Assembly (NCBI RefSeq): GCF_958295425.1
Contig: NC_081153.1
Span: 21,197,025-21,261,024 of the forward strand
Origin: Solea solea
Taxonomy: Eukaryota > Chordata > Actinopteri > Pleuronectiformes > Soleidae
DNA length: 64,000 nucleotides
Reading direction: 5' to 3'
A program made the translations under genes and the position numbers. The notes beneath the pieces were generated by a model that had not been told where the DNA came from, searched no databases, and worked only from the letters and a program-made list of their open reading frames with translations. How positions within the stretch are numbered: position 1 is the first letter of the stretch; each line of letters begins with the position of its first letter. This document shows positions 36,961 to 47,215 of the stretch, in pieces.

Positions 36961-39959
36961 ATAGATGTCACAAATAACAAATTAATAAACATAAGACTAC
37001 AAATCTAGATGGTCAGAATTAACAATATTTCAAATATAGCAGTATTTAATGCATTCCTGCCAAAAATCATGCTGGTACTGGGACTGACATCACCCCAGAA
37101 TTCCCCTGCATTATTTTTTTTGACATACTTTTGTTCAAATTGTTTGTGTACATGTTTACATAGCTTTAATTTAAGAAAGAAGACTAATCTCCTGCTAAAA
37201 ATCATGTTGTGTTCCATTGACATTGTAAATCGCACAGTTCTGGACTGACATCAGCCCCGAGTTCCCCACATACCAGTAGAGAAGTCACGTATGCAAATGG
37301 TATTTAAAATACACAGTAGTATGTGTATGACTGAGTGCTATTAATGGTAAAAGAACCAGTGTTTGGGGTGTATGAAGTTGCTTCCTCGGAAAGTCTGAGT
37401 TCCGACTAAAAATTGATCATGTGTCCATGTAAACATAGCTTCTATTAACTCTTCAAGACTAATGCTCTCTCGAGCACCTCAATTCACACCTTTAACACCC
37501 AACTAGCACTTGTGTTGCCTTATCTCCTCCATTTGTGTTCTTTTGGGCAAGCTTTGAATTTAACTTAACAAACTTAACAACAGTGTGGAAAAACTTCAAC
37601 CAGAGAGAGAGAAAAAATTTAATTGGTGTTAAAAAAACAAAACACACACACACATACACAGCATTGCCAAGTCTTAGCATACAGTAAGCAACGTTTTCCC
37701 ATAAACTGATCTCACTATAAAGCCATTTTCAGTCTGTTGAGATGAAAACCGCCCCTGATGTAATCATGTTAATTGTTACCAGAGTTACTTACCAAACGAC
37801 GTAGTTTGAGCTTCAGGCTCAAAGACGCAGAGAGAGATCAGCTATTAAAGTGAATCAAATGATACCATTTCATTCATCCCCGTTGGGTGGCCTAATGGCC
37901 CCTGGAATCAAGAGCGTGTGGTGTTGTTTCATGTTTAGAGGAGTGCATTTTACAGGGTAATTGAAAGGCTTTCGTGCCACATGGTGTTTGGCGCTGTCAG
38001 ATAAAGCTCGACTCTAACATGAGTTTACATGAGAGAGCATTTCACAGCAGACATGAACGTTTTCTTTCAGCAATAAACTGAATCAATGGCACACATTTTC
38101 CACAGATAAACAAGGTTTATCTGTCATCACTACAATTTAGGCAGATTGTGTTACCGTACACTTAACACAGTGACAGTTGAATCAACATGCCTTTGTGTAC
38201 ATTACATGGGATTAGAGAAGAAGTTTTGGCTCAGATGGAAACTAAATCTTCAGTGAAACCAGGAAAATATATGACATGTGCTTTTTCTGTTTTATATCAA
38301 ATCCACTTACTCTTAGACGTATTGATTTTTTTTTAACTCTCCTTCTGTCTCCAGTGCAATTTCACATCAAATCCTATAAGGATGACGACGGCGTAACCTT
38401 TCAATGAACAAATTCCCTACGAGACCAGAGCAAACTTGTGAACCGCCAAACTCTCATCATCAACATCATCTTCCATCCGTGTGATGTCATGACATCACCC
38501 CTTCCTCCTCTCTGAGGTCTGGATTCACTGATTTTTCTGAATCAAACACGGATGCTGTGCAACTTGATCCAAATCTGAGAGACAAGGAGATAATAACGCT
38601 TGACTTTCATGAGGTCCGATTGCACTGTGCGTCTCCCCTGCAGCCTGTCAAAGTGAATATTCAATGTCTAAAGTGCGCTGTGATTGCAACCTGACATCAC
38701 ACGGCTCGAATTGCCCTCAAATTACATCGGAGCACAGTTTGCTTTGGCTGCACTCACCAGGTCATGAAAACCTGGGAGCATTGTAAACTCCAAAAATGGC
38801 TCTAATGACACACACGTGGTACTGAAGTGGGACACACAGCAAGAGATAATAACTGCCATTTAGTGCAAGAGCAAATCATTCCGGCCCTTTAACACCAAGA
38901 CTAGAACAGGACTATGCCTGTGGAATAGTATCAGTTTGATGACTATGGTACAGTGACAAGAATTAAGCATTATTTTTTTAGATGTGCATTATTGTTGTAG
39001 CTATATTTATATTAGCACCTTTGAAATCGCTGTCTACAAAGTTGTTTTCAAAGCAAAATGAATGATGTTTAAAGTTGTCACTATGACTTGGACAAAAACT
39101 ATCCCAGAGACCGTTGACCTCTATGCTGAGACACACCTCTCCTTATCCAATAACAAAGAGAGCGAATGCCATATGGAGAATTTTACAATTCCTCCAACAT
39201 TGGTTAAGGTTTTAATGCTAAATGAAACTTTCTGATTCTGACTGCTCCCACAGGTTAGTTGGTGGCTTCATTCCACTGGCTCTTTATTCAGGAGCAGAAG
39301 AAACGAGGCAGAGTTTACAATAGTAAAGAAGTAAGATTAAATACAATAGATGGATAAGACTGAGTGAGTAAAATAAGAGAGTATGAACGTGTGAGTGAAT
39401 GGCAAAACTGTAGTGTAAAGCAGCTTTGAGTAAGACTAGAAAAGCACTATATAAATACAAACCATTTACATACAGCCAAAATACAATGTATGGGTATACT
39501 ATTAGTATTATCATTATTATTATTACTATATTGATTGATGGTTGACTACATGTAGTGTCTCATGTATGTACGCATGGAGCTCATAGATAACTCTATGTCC
39601 ACCAACTGATTTGTGAAATCCTAAAATTCACAACATAACCATACATTAATTCATTCATTCATTTATTAACTTATGTTTATACATATAATGCATAAATACA
39701 TTTAATATATTTTTTTTCAATTTTGTTTCATTAACAACTTTCTTTATTCATTTTAAATAATGTCGACAATCGCATTCGTGTGATTTGATCTATGTGAGCT
39801 GCCGTACTTGACGGTGGCAGGAAGTAGGAAGCCTTCCCTCATAACAACAGCGGCAAAAGGCTGAGTTCTTTTTTCTTAACTATGACAATATTTCACGTAT
39901 TTGGTGCGTAAATATAACGGCACCATGGTATGATATCACATGATATCAATGAACACTTA
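36961..39959. other. Unannotated stretch with a direct repeat
   Basis: No gene seen. AAAAATCATGCTGGTACTGGGACTGACATCACCCCAGAATTCCCC (about 37061-37107) is repeated with insertions as AAAAATCATGTTG ... TCTGGACTGACATCAGCCCCGAGTTCCCC (about 37197-37266), a diverged direct duplication within one repeat family. Confidence 0.4.
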
Positions 39960-40116
39960 GTCCGCTCTGTGCTAGAGTGTACTCCGTGGACTTTTTCGCT
40001 TCGTTTGAGCCACTTTGCTAACGCCTGTAGCTTGATGTGAAGTTAGCCTGAACGGCTAACGTCAGAGTAACTTATTCAAATGGATGAAAAATAACAACAA
40101 GCGTTCAATCAAAGAG
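39960..40116 (+). other. Candidate noncoding first exon of the BED/hAT gene
   Basis: The segment ends at AAAGAG/GTGAGT, a near-perfect splice donor at 40117. The upstream sequence (39780-40060) is less AT-rich than its surroundings and has several CG dinucleotides, as a promoter-proximal region might. The next good acceptor in phase with a gene is TTTTTTCTTTATTGTACACATACAG just before 41649. If joined, the ATG at 40084 would give a short upstream frame not in phase with the BED protein, so this would be a 5' UTR exon. No transcript evidence is available and the 5' limit is arbitrary. Confidence 0.35.
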
Positions 40117-41648
40117 GTGAGTGAACAAGTTAATGACTAGTTCCCTACGTGCTGTGATCGATTTGTAAAGTTTGGCAAATAAACTATTTAGATGACGATA
40201 CATTGTCAATTATTAAACGTAACATAAATCTACGTGATTTAATATGGGTTTTCACAACTTTCATAATTCCTATAAGCTTTAAATATGAATACATTTATTT
40301 TACTAATGCTTTACAACCTAACAAAAACCTCCTCCAACATTACAGTTTTCTGTGTTTCTCTTTTATTTACATTAAGGCCATAGCACATGTGGTCCACACT
40401 CCAACTTATTAACATATTTATAATCAACATGAGTGGTGGTTGTTTGTCTCTATGACCTGTCCAGTGTGTACCCCTTCTTTTGCCTTATGTTAGCTGAGAT
40501 TGACACAGCACGCCCTCCCTGTGGAGGATAAAGCGGTAGAAGATGGATGATATATAGATAGATATATAAATTATTGTGAAAGCCCTCTTTTGCAGTTTAT
40601 TCAATACATGTCTCAAATATAAAAACTATATATGTGTGTGTGTGTGTGTGTATATGTCAAAAAATCACAGATTTGATGATGATGTTCTCGAATGTTTTGT
40701 CCACAAACCAAAGTGATTCAGCTTTAATGATTTGTTTGTTATATGGCGCAAAGACACAATGAATATATTAATTTAAAAAAAGCTAAAACAATCAGAAATC
40801 TTGTTTTGGTCATGAAAGCTTCAAACCGATTAATTGATTATCAAAATAGTTAATCGAGTAATTAATCGAGTAATTGTTTCAGCTCTAATAGAAATCAGAG
40901 TTTTCTGGTGGGAGTGAATTCCAGAGATGGGGAGCAGAGTGGCTGAAAGCTCTGCTCCCCATGGTGCTGAGGGCATATAATCCAATTTTATAATCTATTT
41001 CTGTTCATCATATATGTCATATTGTACTGAAGTCTGAGGAAATACCTACAAAACCAATAAAGAGCCTACAATTAAACTTAAAAAAGAGCAGCTGGAATCA
41101 ATAATTAGTGCTTTGGGACCATGAATCTACCGATAATAAGGTCCAAAAAGTTCAGATGTGTATCTAAAAATGTTTAAACCATGTCTGTCTTCATAATAAT
41201 TTCAAATCTAACGAAGGGAATTAAATGGGTCACAGTTTCACTGTTGGGAGTTTTGTTTTGTTCATGTTGGATTTCATTGGTTATCGTTTCACTTGTGGTT
41301 TTGTGGCATTGCTGATTATCTGGGTTTACCATTTAATGAATAATGGCCTATTCCTTTTTTCAGTTACTGATTCTGAGAAATCCATGTAAAGCTGTTCATT
41401 TCGTAAATATTTTAACCTAATTACCTAATGAAGCAACCTGGTTATGTTATGTGATGGTAATAAACTAGTATTTTAGATTTCCTGTTAATTTCCAAAGTTT
41501 CTGATTTTGAAAATTCCTGGAATATTGCAGCCGTATGTGCATCCCCAAAAATCAAAGTCATAGTTTCTCTGCCATGTTAAGACACACAAGACGTCTGATA
41601 GTTATTTTAGTAATGTTTCATTGTTTTTTCTTTATTGTACACATACAG
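40117..41648 (+). other. Candidate intron before the BED/hAT coding exon
   Basis: It is bounded by GTGAGT at 40117 and by a pyrimidine-rich tract plus CATACAG ending at 41648. It holds a SINE fragment (40440-40550) and a (TG)n run (40633-40651). The frame 41535-41912 that crosses its 3' end is out of phase with the BED protein. Confidence 0.35.
40440..40550 (+). mobile_element. SINE tail fragment
   Basis: CTGTCCAGTGTGTACCCC, GTTAGCTGAGATTGACAC and CCCTGTGGAGGATAAAGCGGTAGAAGATGGATG follow the 3' order of the 9944-10195 SINE. It is 5'-truncated. Confidence 0.65.
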
Positions 41649-41652
41649 GACA

Positions 41653-43446
41653 ATGCCACGCTTGCAGTCTGGTGTGTGGAAACATTTTACCCCAGCCATC
41701 AAAGATGGGAGGGAAAGCGTCATGTGCAACTACTGTGCAAAGACGTACACAAAGAATGCCACCAAGATGCAGATGCATTTGGACAAATGCAAGGAGTACT
41801 CTGTGGTGTCACAGCAGTCGCCGGGTCCAGACGGGAGCTCCGCTGCCTCCATCCCTGTTCCCTCTTTCTCCTACTTACCATCTGCCAATCCTGGGGGACA
41901 GTTCCTCATTGATTCAGTGGATCAGCGCAGCCAGGCATACGCTGATGAGTGCCTGGCGAGGGCTGTGTACGCCACCTCCTCACCCCTCACTCTCACAGAC
42001 AATATTTATTGGAAACGATTTTTCAGCGTGCTCCGGCCCGCTTACTGTCCGCCCACCACGGAGGCTTTGTCCTCTAATCTGCTGGACTGCGAGTATGACA
42101 GAGTGCAAAACCAGGTTCACGAGGCAATAGGGAAATCAGACAGTGTCACCATCGTTTGTAGCGGCTTTTCAAACATGAAAGAAACTGGAACTATTGTTTA
42201 TGTTGTGGCAACTCCTGCGCCGCTGTTCTACAAATGCACAAAGACAAAGGAGCAGACACACTCTAGCACGTTTATCATCGAGGAACTGAAAGAGATTATA
42301 AATGAAGTGGGACCTCAGAAGGTCTTTGCTGTCATAACTGATGACGCCCCTGAGATGATGACAGTTTGGACTCAGGTAGAAGAAGCTTTCCCGCACATTT
42401 TAGCTATTGGCTGCACAGCGTGTGGCATCCAGCAGCTCTTTGATGACATAGTGGCACAGCCATCTGTGAAGGCATTGTGCAGGAGAGCTGAGCAGGTGGT
42501 GAGGCATGTTAAAGAAAAGAAATTATTAGCAGAGACCTTCAGGTGCTGGCAGACTACCAAGAGAAGAAGCAATACTCCCAATGGGACGACGCTGGCACTG
42601 CCCACCAGCTCTGGCTGGTCTGGTGTGCTTAACATGTTCAACAGCCTCCTGGAGGGTCAGAGCTCCTTACAAGAAATGGCTGTCTCACCCACGCTCAATG
42701 TTGATGCATCCATCAGGGCCACTTTGCAGGATTCTACATTTTGGAAAGGGTTGATGAGCAGTCATAACCTGCTCTACTTGATTGGGAATTCTATTGATTA
42801 CATGAAAAGAGAAGACGCTGTGCTCAGTGGCGTTGTTGACATGTTCAGTCAGCTGAGATACCACATTGGAGCCTCACTGTCTGGGTCTGTGCTGCACAGC
42901 GCGGAGCAGAAAGCCGTGTTGACTTCATTAGACCGGTGTCAGGAGTTCTGCGTGAAGCCCATCCACGCAGCGGCGTACATGCTTGATCCAAAGTATGTTG
43001 GGCAGCAGACGCTCTCCGGGGAGCAGATCAACAGCGCTTACTATGTGATAACCAACCTGTCACACCATCTAAACCTTGATGAGGGAAAAGTGCTCGGCAG
43101 CTTTGCGAGGTTCTCAGCCAAGCAGGGCCTGTGGAAAGGGGCTGGGATCTGGAGCTCATGCCAGCACGTGTCCGCGTCCACTTGGTGGAAAGGGCTGTGT
43201 TCCTCCGAGCCGCTGTCGGCCATTGCCTCCGCCATCCTCCAGATCCCTCCAACAGCGGGTGCGTGTGAGAGGCTGTGGTCACGTTTCTGTAGCACAAAGA
43301 TCGAAGGTTCTTTCACAGCTGACAGGGCCCAGAAACTGGTAGCAGTGCAGGCCAATCTTAATCTTTTAGAGCCAAGTGATTGTGACTTTGCTCCGCTGGA
43401 GAGTGAGGAGGAGAGGAAAGTTTCGTTCCAGTCTGAGACTCAGTAG
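41653..43446 (+). CDS. BED zinc finger protein derived from a hAT transposase, probably domesticated
   Basis: Intact 597-codon frame. I chose the ATG at 41653 (MPRLQSGVWKHF) over the in-frame ATG at 41635 because a T-rich tract ending CATACAG, a likely 3' splice site, lies between them. Domains: an N-terminal BED finger with C25-x2-C28 and H42-x3-C46 and the aromatic VWKHF start; a linker to about residue 90; a DUF659/RNase-H-like hAT core (about 95-335); and the C-terminal hAT dimerisation region (about 500-575) with WWK511-513, C538-E539-R540 and a closing VQANLNLL. The second acidic motif (ITDDAPEM, D230) and the ERxWS glutamate E539 are kept. At the first motif, hAT enzymes have SDGWSN but this protein has CSGFSN (S170). 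The CxxH motif reads CTAC (H to C257). Loss of these residues in a frame without stops suggests a DNA-binding host protein rather than an active transposase. No terminal inverted repeats were seen. Codon composition is more GC-rich than the flanks. The orthologue name is unknown to me. Confidence 0.9.
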   Translation: MPRLQSGVWKHFTPAIKDGRESVMCNYCAKTYTKNATKMQMHLDKCKEYSVVSQQSPGPDGSSAASIPVPSFSYLPSANPGGQFLIDSVDQRSQAYADECLARAVYATSSPLTLTDNIYWKRFFSVLRPAYCPPTTEALSSNLLDCEYDRVQNQVHEAIGKSDSVTIVCSGFSNMKETGTIVYVVATPAPLFYKCTKTKEQTHSSTFIIEELKEIINEVGPQKVFAVITDDAPEMMTVWTQVEEAFPHILAIGCTACGIQQLFDDIVAQPSVKALCRRAEQVVRHVKEKKLLAETFRCWQTTKRRSNTPNGTTLALPTSSGWSGVLNMFNSLLEGQSSLQEMAVSPTLNVDASIRATLQDSTFWKGLMSSHNLLYLIGNSIDYMKREDAVLSGVVDMFSQLRYHIGASLSGSVLHSAEQKAVLTSLDRCQEFCVKPIHAAAYMLDPKYVGQQTLSGEQINSAYYVITNLSHHLNLDEGKVLGSFARFSAKQGLWKGAGIWSSCQHVSASTWWKGLCSSEPLSAIASAILQIPPTAGACERLWSRFCSTKIEGSFTADRAQKLVAVQANLNLLEPSDCDFAPLESEEERKVSFQSETQ

Positions 43447-44570
43447 AACAACAAATACAGTATATAGAGCAGAGCACATGGGCTGTTTAGAAGGACATTT
43501 AAAGAATAGTCACAGAAAATCAGAGACAGCGTATTAATCAGGATGTAAATGAATGAATTAAGAACTTTCCTAGCTCTTAATGCACTGTGCTCACATTCCA
43601 TATGGACTCACTGATTAAATGTGTTTTGATCCTATATAATACATATTAATGTAGTGTTTTGTTTCCATTTGAACAAATATGTATCATTTTACATTCACAA
43701 CATTTGCAGATGAAGTGTGATGCAGGGTGAGGGACAAAATACAGACCACTGAGAAGCTGTTATCGAAGCCAACAATAAGCCAGCACTGCTAACGGAGAGG
43801 TACCCGGATGTGGAACCGTGACTTAGCTGGTAATTAATCAACATTCATTTTGTCCTTAACACTGCACTGTACATTTACCTGTGTTTCAAAGTTTTTTGTC
43901 ACATTGATAAAAGGGTGTTATTAAAGGCACAGTATTTATAGCAGATTTTGTCAGTTCTGAGTTCATGACTTTCACTTCCTAAATTGTACTTCAACAGGAC
44001 ATGTGATGTTTTCTAATTTTTTAAAACATAGAAGCACAGTGTGAGCACAGCGCGGACACAGAGACAGACAAACACACAAACACAGCGCACATAAACAGAG
44101 TCACAGACAAGAACAAGCTCTTTATTTTACGATTGCATGCAAATGGAATGCAAAACAATGAAGCAGTAGTCCAGCAGCTCCTGTTTCCCCCCACAAGCTA
44201 ACAGTATTTGGTCTCTCATTGGAGTGTGATGAGTGAGCTGCTTCTAAACTACAATGTTCTTGTAGGCAAAGCCTGTCTAATTGTGAGATAAAATGAGGAG
44301 CATATTCTTTGATCCTTTTTCTTAGTTGAGAACAAGGAGCTTTCTTGAACTGGTTTGTTGGAATTAAACCACCATGAAAACTGGACACACTATAAATAAA
44401 GATGAATTAACAACGAAAAATGCTTGCACAGCAAAGCAAAACATGAAAATAAAACAAGTTACCTTGTTGGCTGCAAGTGTCATGTTTTTTCTCAGTAAGG
44501 TACTTCAGGTCTTGCTCATGTGAGTCCTATGTAGCGACAGCTTCCCCTTTCTCCCAGATTTCAAAATAAA
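43447..44570 (+). other. Probable 3' untranslated region of the BED/hAT gene
   Basis: Noncoding sequence after the TAG at 43444-43446. Candidate poly(A) signals AATAAA occur at 44395-44400 and 44565-44570; which one is used cannot be decided from sequence. The minus-strand frame 44122-44388 has no recognisable domain. Confidence 0.35.
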
Positions 44571-46429
44571 AGCACTTGTAGTAAATAACCATAAATAATA
44601 GATGTAACCGACATTTGGGTGGGTTACAGCAAAATAGATGAAAGTGACATGTTATAGAAAACAAGAATGCCTTTTATTGTCAATGAATGTGACATTAAAC
44701 AAATGTGGTGTCTCTCATTAAAGGAAAACTCTATACATTTAACCACACAGGAAAAACTGGTGATTCATGGCTCTCAAACTGTGGTTATGGAGTAAAATCA
44801 GGATTTTGGGAGTGTGCATAGAAAAGGAAAGAAATAAAAAATAACAAACTAAATGATAATAATGATAAAGTAAGTTCACTATACCAGTGTGTGAAGCATA
44901 TGTGAGGAAGAGGAGAATGATGAAAGAGTTAATGATCTTATTGGGAATAAATCTGCCTCCTGTGAAAAGTCTGTAGCTGACTTTGTTTAAAAACAAATTT
45001 ACACCACTGTATTTTAACTTTGGTATTTTAAGGTGTTACTTCAATAGCTCAATATTTTTCCAGGTGGTACTTGGTATAAAATCCACAGCTGTAGATTATT
45101 CAAATGCAATTCACAGTCAAACATTCAATTCCTCACACAATCCCACTTCAAAATACCTGAACTGTCCCTTTAAGGAGCAAATAACTCTCAGTCAAACTTA
45201 AGCACGTTTCACAAAAGTTTAAGTGAAGCATAAATCAAAGTTTCAGTTTGTAGCAAAATAAATACCAAAACCGGCAGCATTCCAGATAACTGCTGGAGTG
45301 ATTTTATTGTCATCAATTTTTAATTTCAGGAATTAAATCAAAACGTCAGAGCAGGAGCAGCACGATGTGCAGATTACCGCTGCAGTGATGAATTGATGTG
45401 TTCTCTAAGACGCTCACTGTTCCTCATCAGCCTCGGTTCTGTGCTTTGTCTCACGGAGGCTGCAGGGCTGTGAGGTCTGGGCCGTGTAAATACCAGCATT
45501 AATAATCTTAATAGGAACAAGCCAGAAATGGTTGTGGAGGTAAGTCTGCCTTGAAGGCAGCAGACCTGCTGTAAATCTCACACCCTGTTCTCTCCGCTCC
45601 ATACATCACTCACTGAAACTATCACTATCACACCCCCCCCACTCTCTGTCGCACAGAGGCTTCACTCTTCTGCCCATCGTCTCTTTTGCATGTTTTTTGT
45701 TTCTGTCAGTGGTGATAACAGATGTGTGGGCGGTAATTAAGAGTGATGGTACATATCACTTGACAGCTGCGGGTCCTCGTGATGTATGCCGTTTGTGACA
45801 GATGGTGACGTGTTGCCGTTATATATATATAAGTGATGCAGTCATAGAAGACAGAATGTATGAAATGACTGTTCTCCTTCTTGTGCTTGTATCCTCGTTT
45901 CATCTTTTGCAGAAGGTTTATCAGTATAATGATGTGTGTTATCAGCTCTTGAAGTGGTGTCACAATGCAGTGCTGTTCAGAATTCAACAAAGGCTAACTT
46001 TGTTAACTGCAGGCTGTAATGTCTTATTGTCAACACATGTCCTATAGCTTCTGTAGCACAAGAACAGTGATTTCATTTATAGATTGAGATCTTTGAAAAT
46101 TCATACATTTTTGATATTAATATAGTTTATGTAAATATATATAGATATAAAATAATATAGCAGGAGAAGATTTTTTAAACAAAATGAAAATAAAAAAAGG
46201 TCTGACATTTTACTCTGCTATACTAATTCTTTTTTTTTATTTCCAACAAAATTAAAACAAGTGGCTGTAAATCCAGACTTGTTCCACCATGCCACTGACA
46301 CATTTAGTCACCATATATATGTGTTTTTATTTTTAACTATATAACGTTCCATATCAAAACACTTTTATTTTGATATTCTGTAAAATCTCATCATGAACAT
46401 CATTATTGCCATATCCTGGTGGAATAATG
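44571..46429. other. Unannotated stretch, no gene seen
   Basis: No gene seen. CATTAAAGGAAAACTC (44719) and GAACTGTCCCTTTAAGG (45158) look like two opposed AAAGG/CCTTT ends about 450 bp apart, a possible TTAA-type repeat, but the arms are too short to call. Confidence 0.4.
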
Positions 46430-46614
46430 AATTATGGGCCACATGGTTGGTGTAGTGGTTAGCACGCTTGCCTGGGATCGAGGTGTTTCTGCATGGAGTT
46501 TGCATGCCGTGTGTGCGTGAGTTTTATCAGGGCTCTCCAGCTTCCTCTCACAGACCAAAAACATGCAATATGTAAGTTGGACATTCTAAATTGACTGTAG
46601 TGTGAGAGTGAATG
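46430..46614 (+). mobile_element. tRNA-headed SINE, interrupted
   Basis: It begins with a tRNA-like head whose A-box region reads TGGTGTAGTGGTTAGCACGC. It then continues with GCATGGAGTTTGCATG, CACAGACCAAAAACATGC, GGACATTCTAAATTGACTG and GTGAGAGTGAATG, as in 9944-10195. A B box should follow the A box at tRNA spacing, but that stretch is deleted (CCTGGGATCGAGG is the nearest relic). The SINE stops where the LTR-like segment begins at 46615. Confidence 0.7.
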
Positions 46615-46990
46615 TGTCATGCACCGTCAATTGGGTTAGTTAGTTTTAGTTCAGTGTCACTTCCTGTTTTATTCTGGTAAGGGGTTTCGTCTACTTCCTG
46701 TGAGCACCTTGTCTGCCTTGTTCTGTGTCTCGTCTGATTCCCTGATTGTTTTCACCTGGTGCTCCTCACCCTCACTCCCTACTTATACTCCCTTCTCCCA
46801 CTTTCTGTTGCCAGTGCGTCTTATGTGTGTTGTCAGCGTCCGCGTCACTTCAGGGTTTGAACAAAGATATTTTGCTGTGTTAGTCTAGCTTACGTTCTTG
46901 TTTGGTTCTCAGTTATTTTAAGTCAAGTTTAGCTTAGAGTTTAGCCTTTTTCCGAGCTGACCGAGCAAACCCTTACTGAACAGATTTTCT
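46615..46990 (+). mobile_element. LTR-like dispersed segment, copy C
   Basis: It starts TGTCATGCACCGTCAATTGG at the point where the SINE is broken, as if inserted there. Landmarks shared with 14770-15060 are CACTTCCTGTTTTATTCTG, CTGATTGTTTTCACCTGG, a TATA-like CTTATACTCC and TTCTGTTGCCAGTGCGTC, followed by a T-rich downstream part. An initial TG and a central TATA-like box fit an LTR, but no CA end with a target duplication could be fixed. The frame 46700-46888 is fortuitous. Confidence 0.45.
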
Positions 46991-47119
46991 TTACCCAAAA
47001 TCGTTTGACTTATTCACTTGACTGGCCCCCCTCAATGACCAGACTAGAAGCTCATTGAACACCCAGGTCACCCCCAAACCTTTAACCCAATGGTATAATG
47101 CCATTCCATGGCAGCAGAT

Positions 47120-47215
47120 TTCTTCTTCTTTCAACTTCTACCTTTAGGGTTCACCACAGTCGATCATCTGGGAACATCTTGCCCGATCGTTTGTCTCCTC
47201 TTGTGTTAACATCCA
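47120..47215 (+). mobile_element. LINE/SINE-like scrap
   Basis: TTCTTCTTTCAACTTCTACCTTTAGGGTTCACCACAGTCGATCATCTGGGAACATC matches, with divergence, a fish repeat containing CGGCTTCTCCCTTTAGGGGTCGCCACAGCGGATCATC. It is a short copy with no clear ends. Confidence 0.45.

Noticed and set aside
41621..42130. 169-residue plus frame, and frame 41535-41912, overlapping the BED/hAT gene
   Set aside because: Both are out-of-phase shadows of the 597-codon BED/hAT frame, which alone shows conserved domains. The minus frames at 42169, 42372, 43028 and 43041 are shadows too.
46445..46480. Possible tRNA gene from the TGGTGTAGTGGTTAGC A-box string
   Set aside because: No B box at proper spacing and no cloverleaf; it is the head of a SINE.
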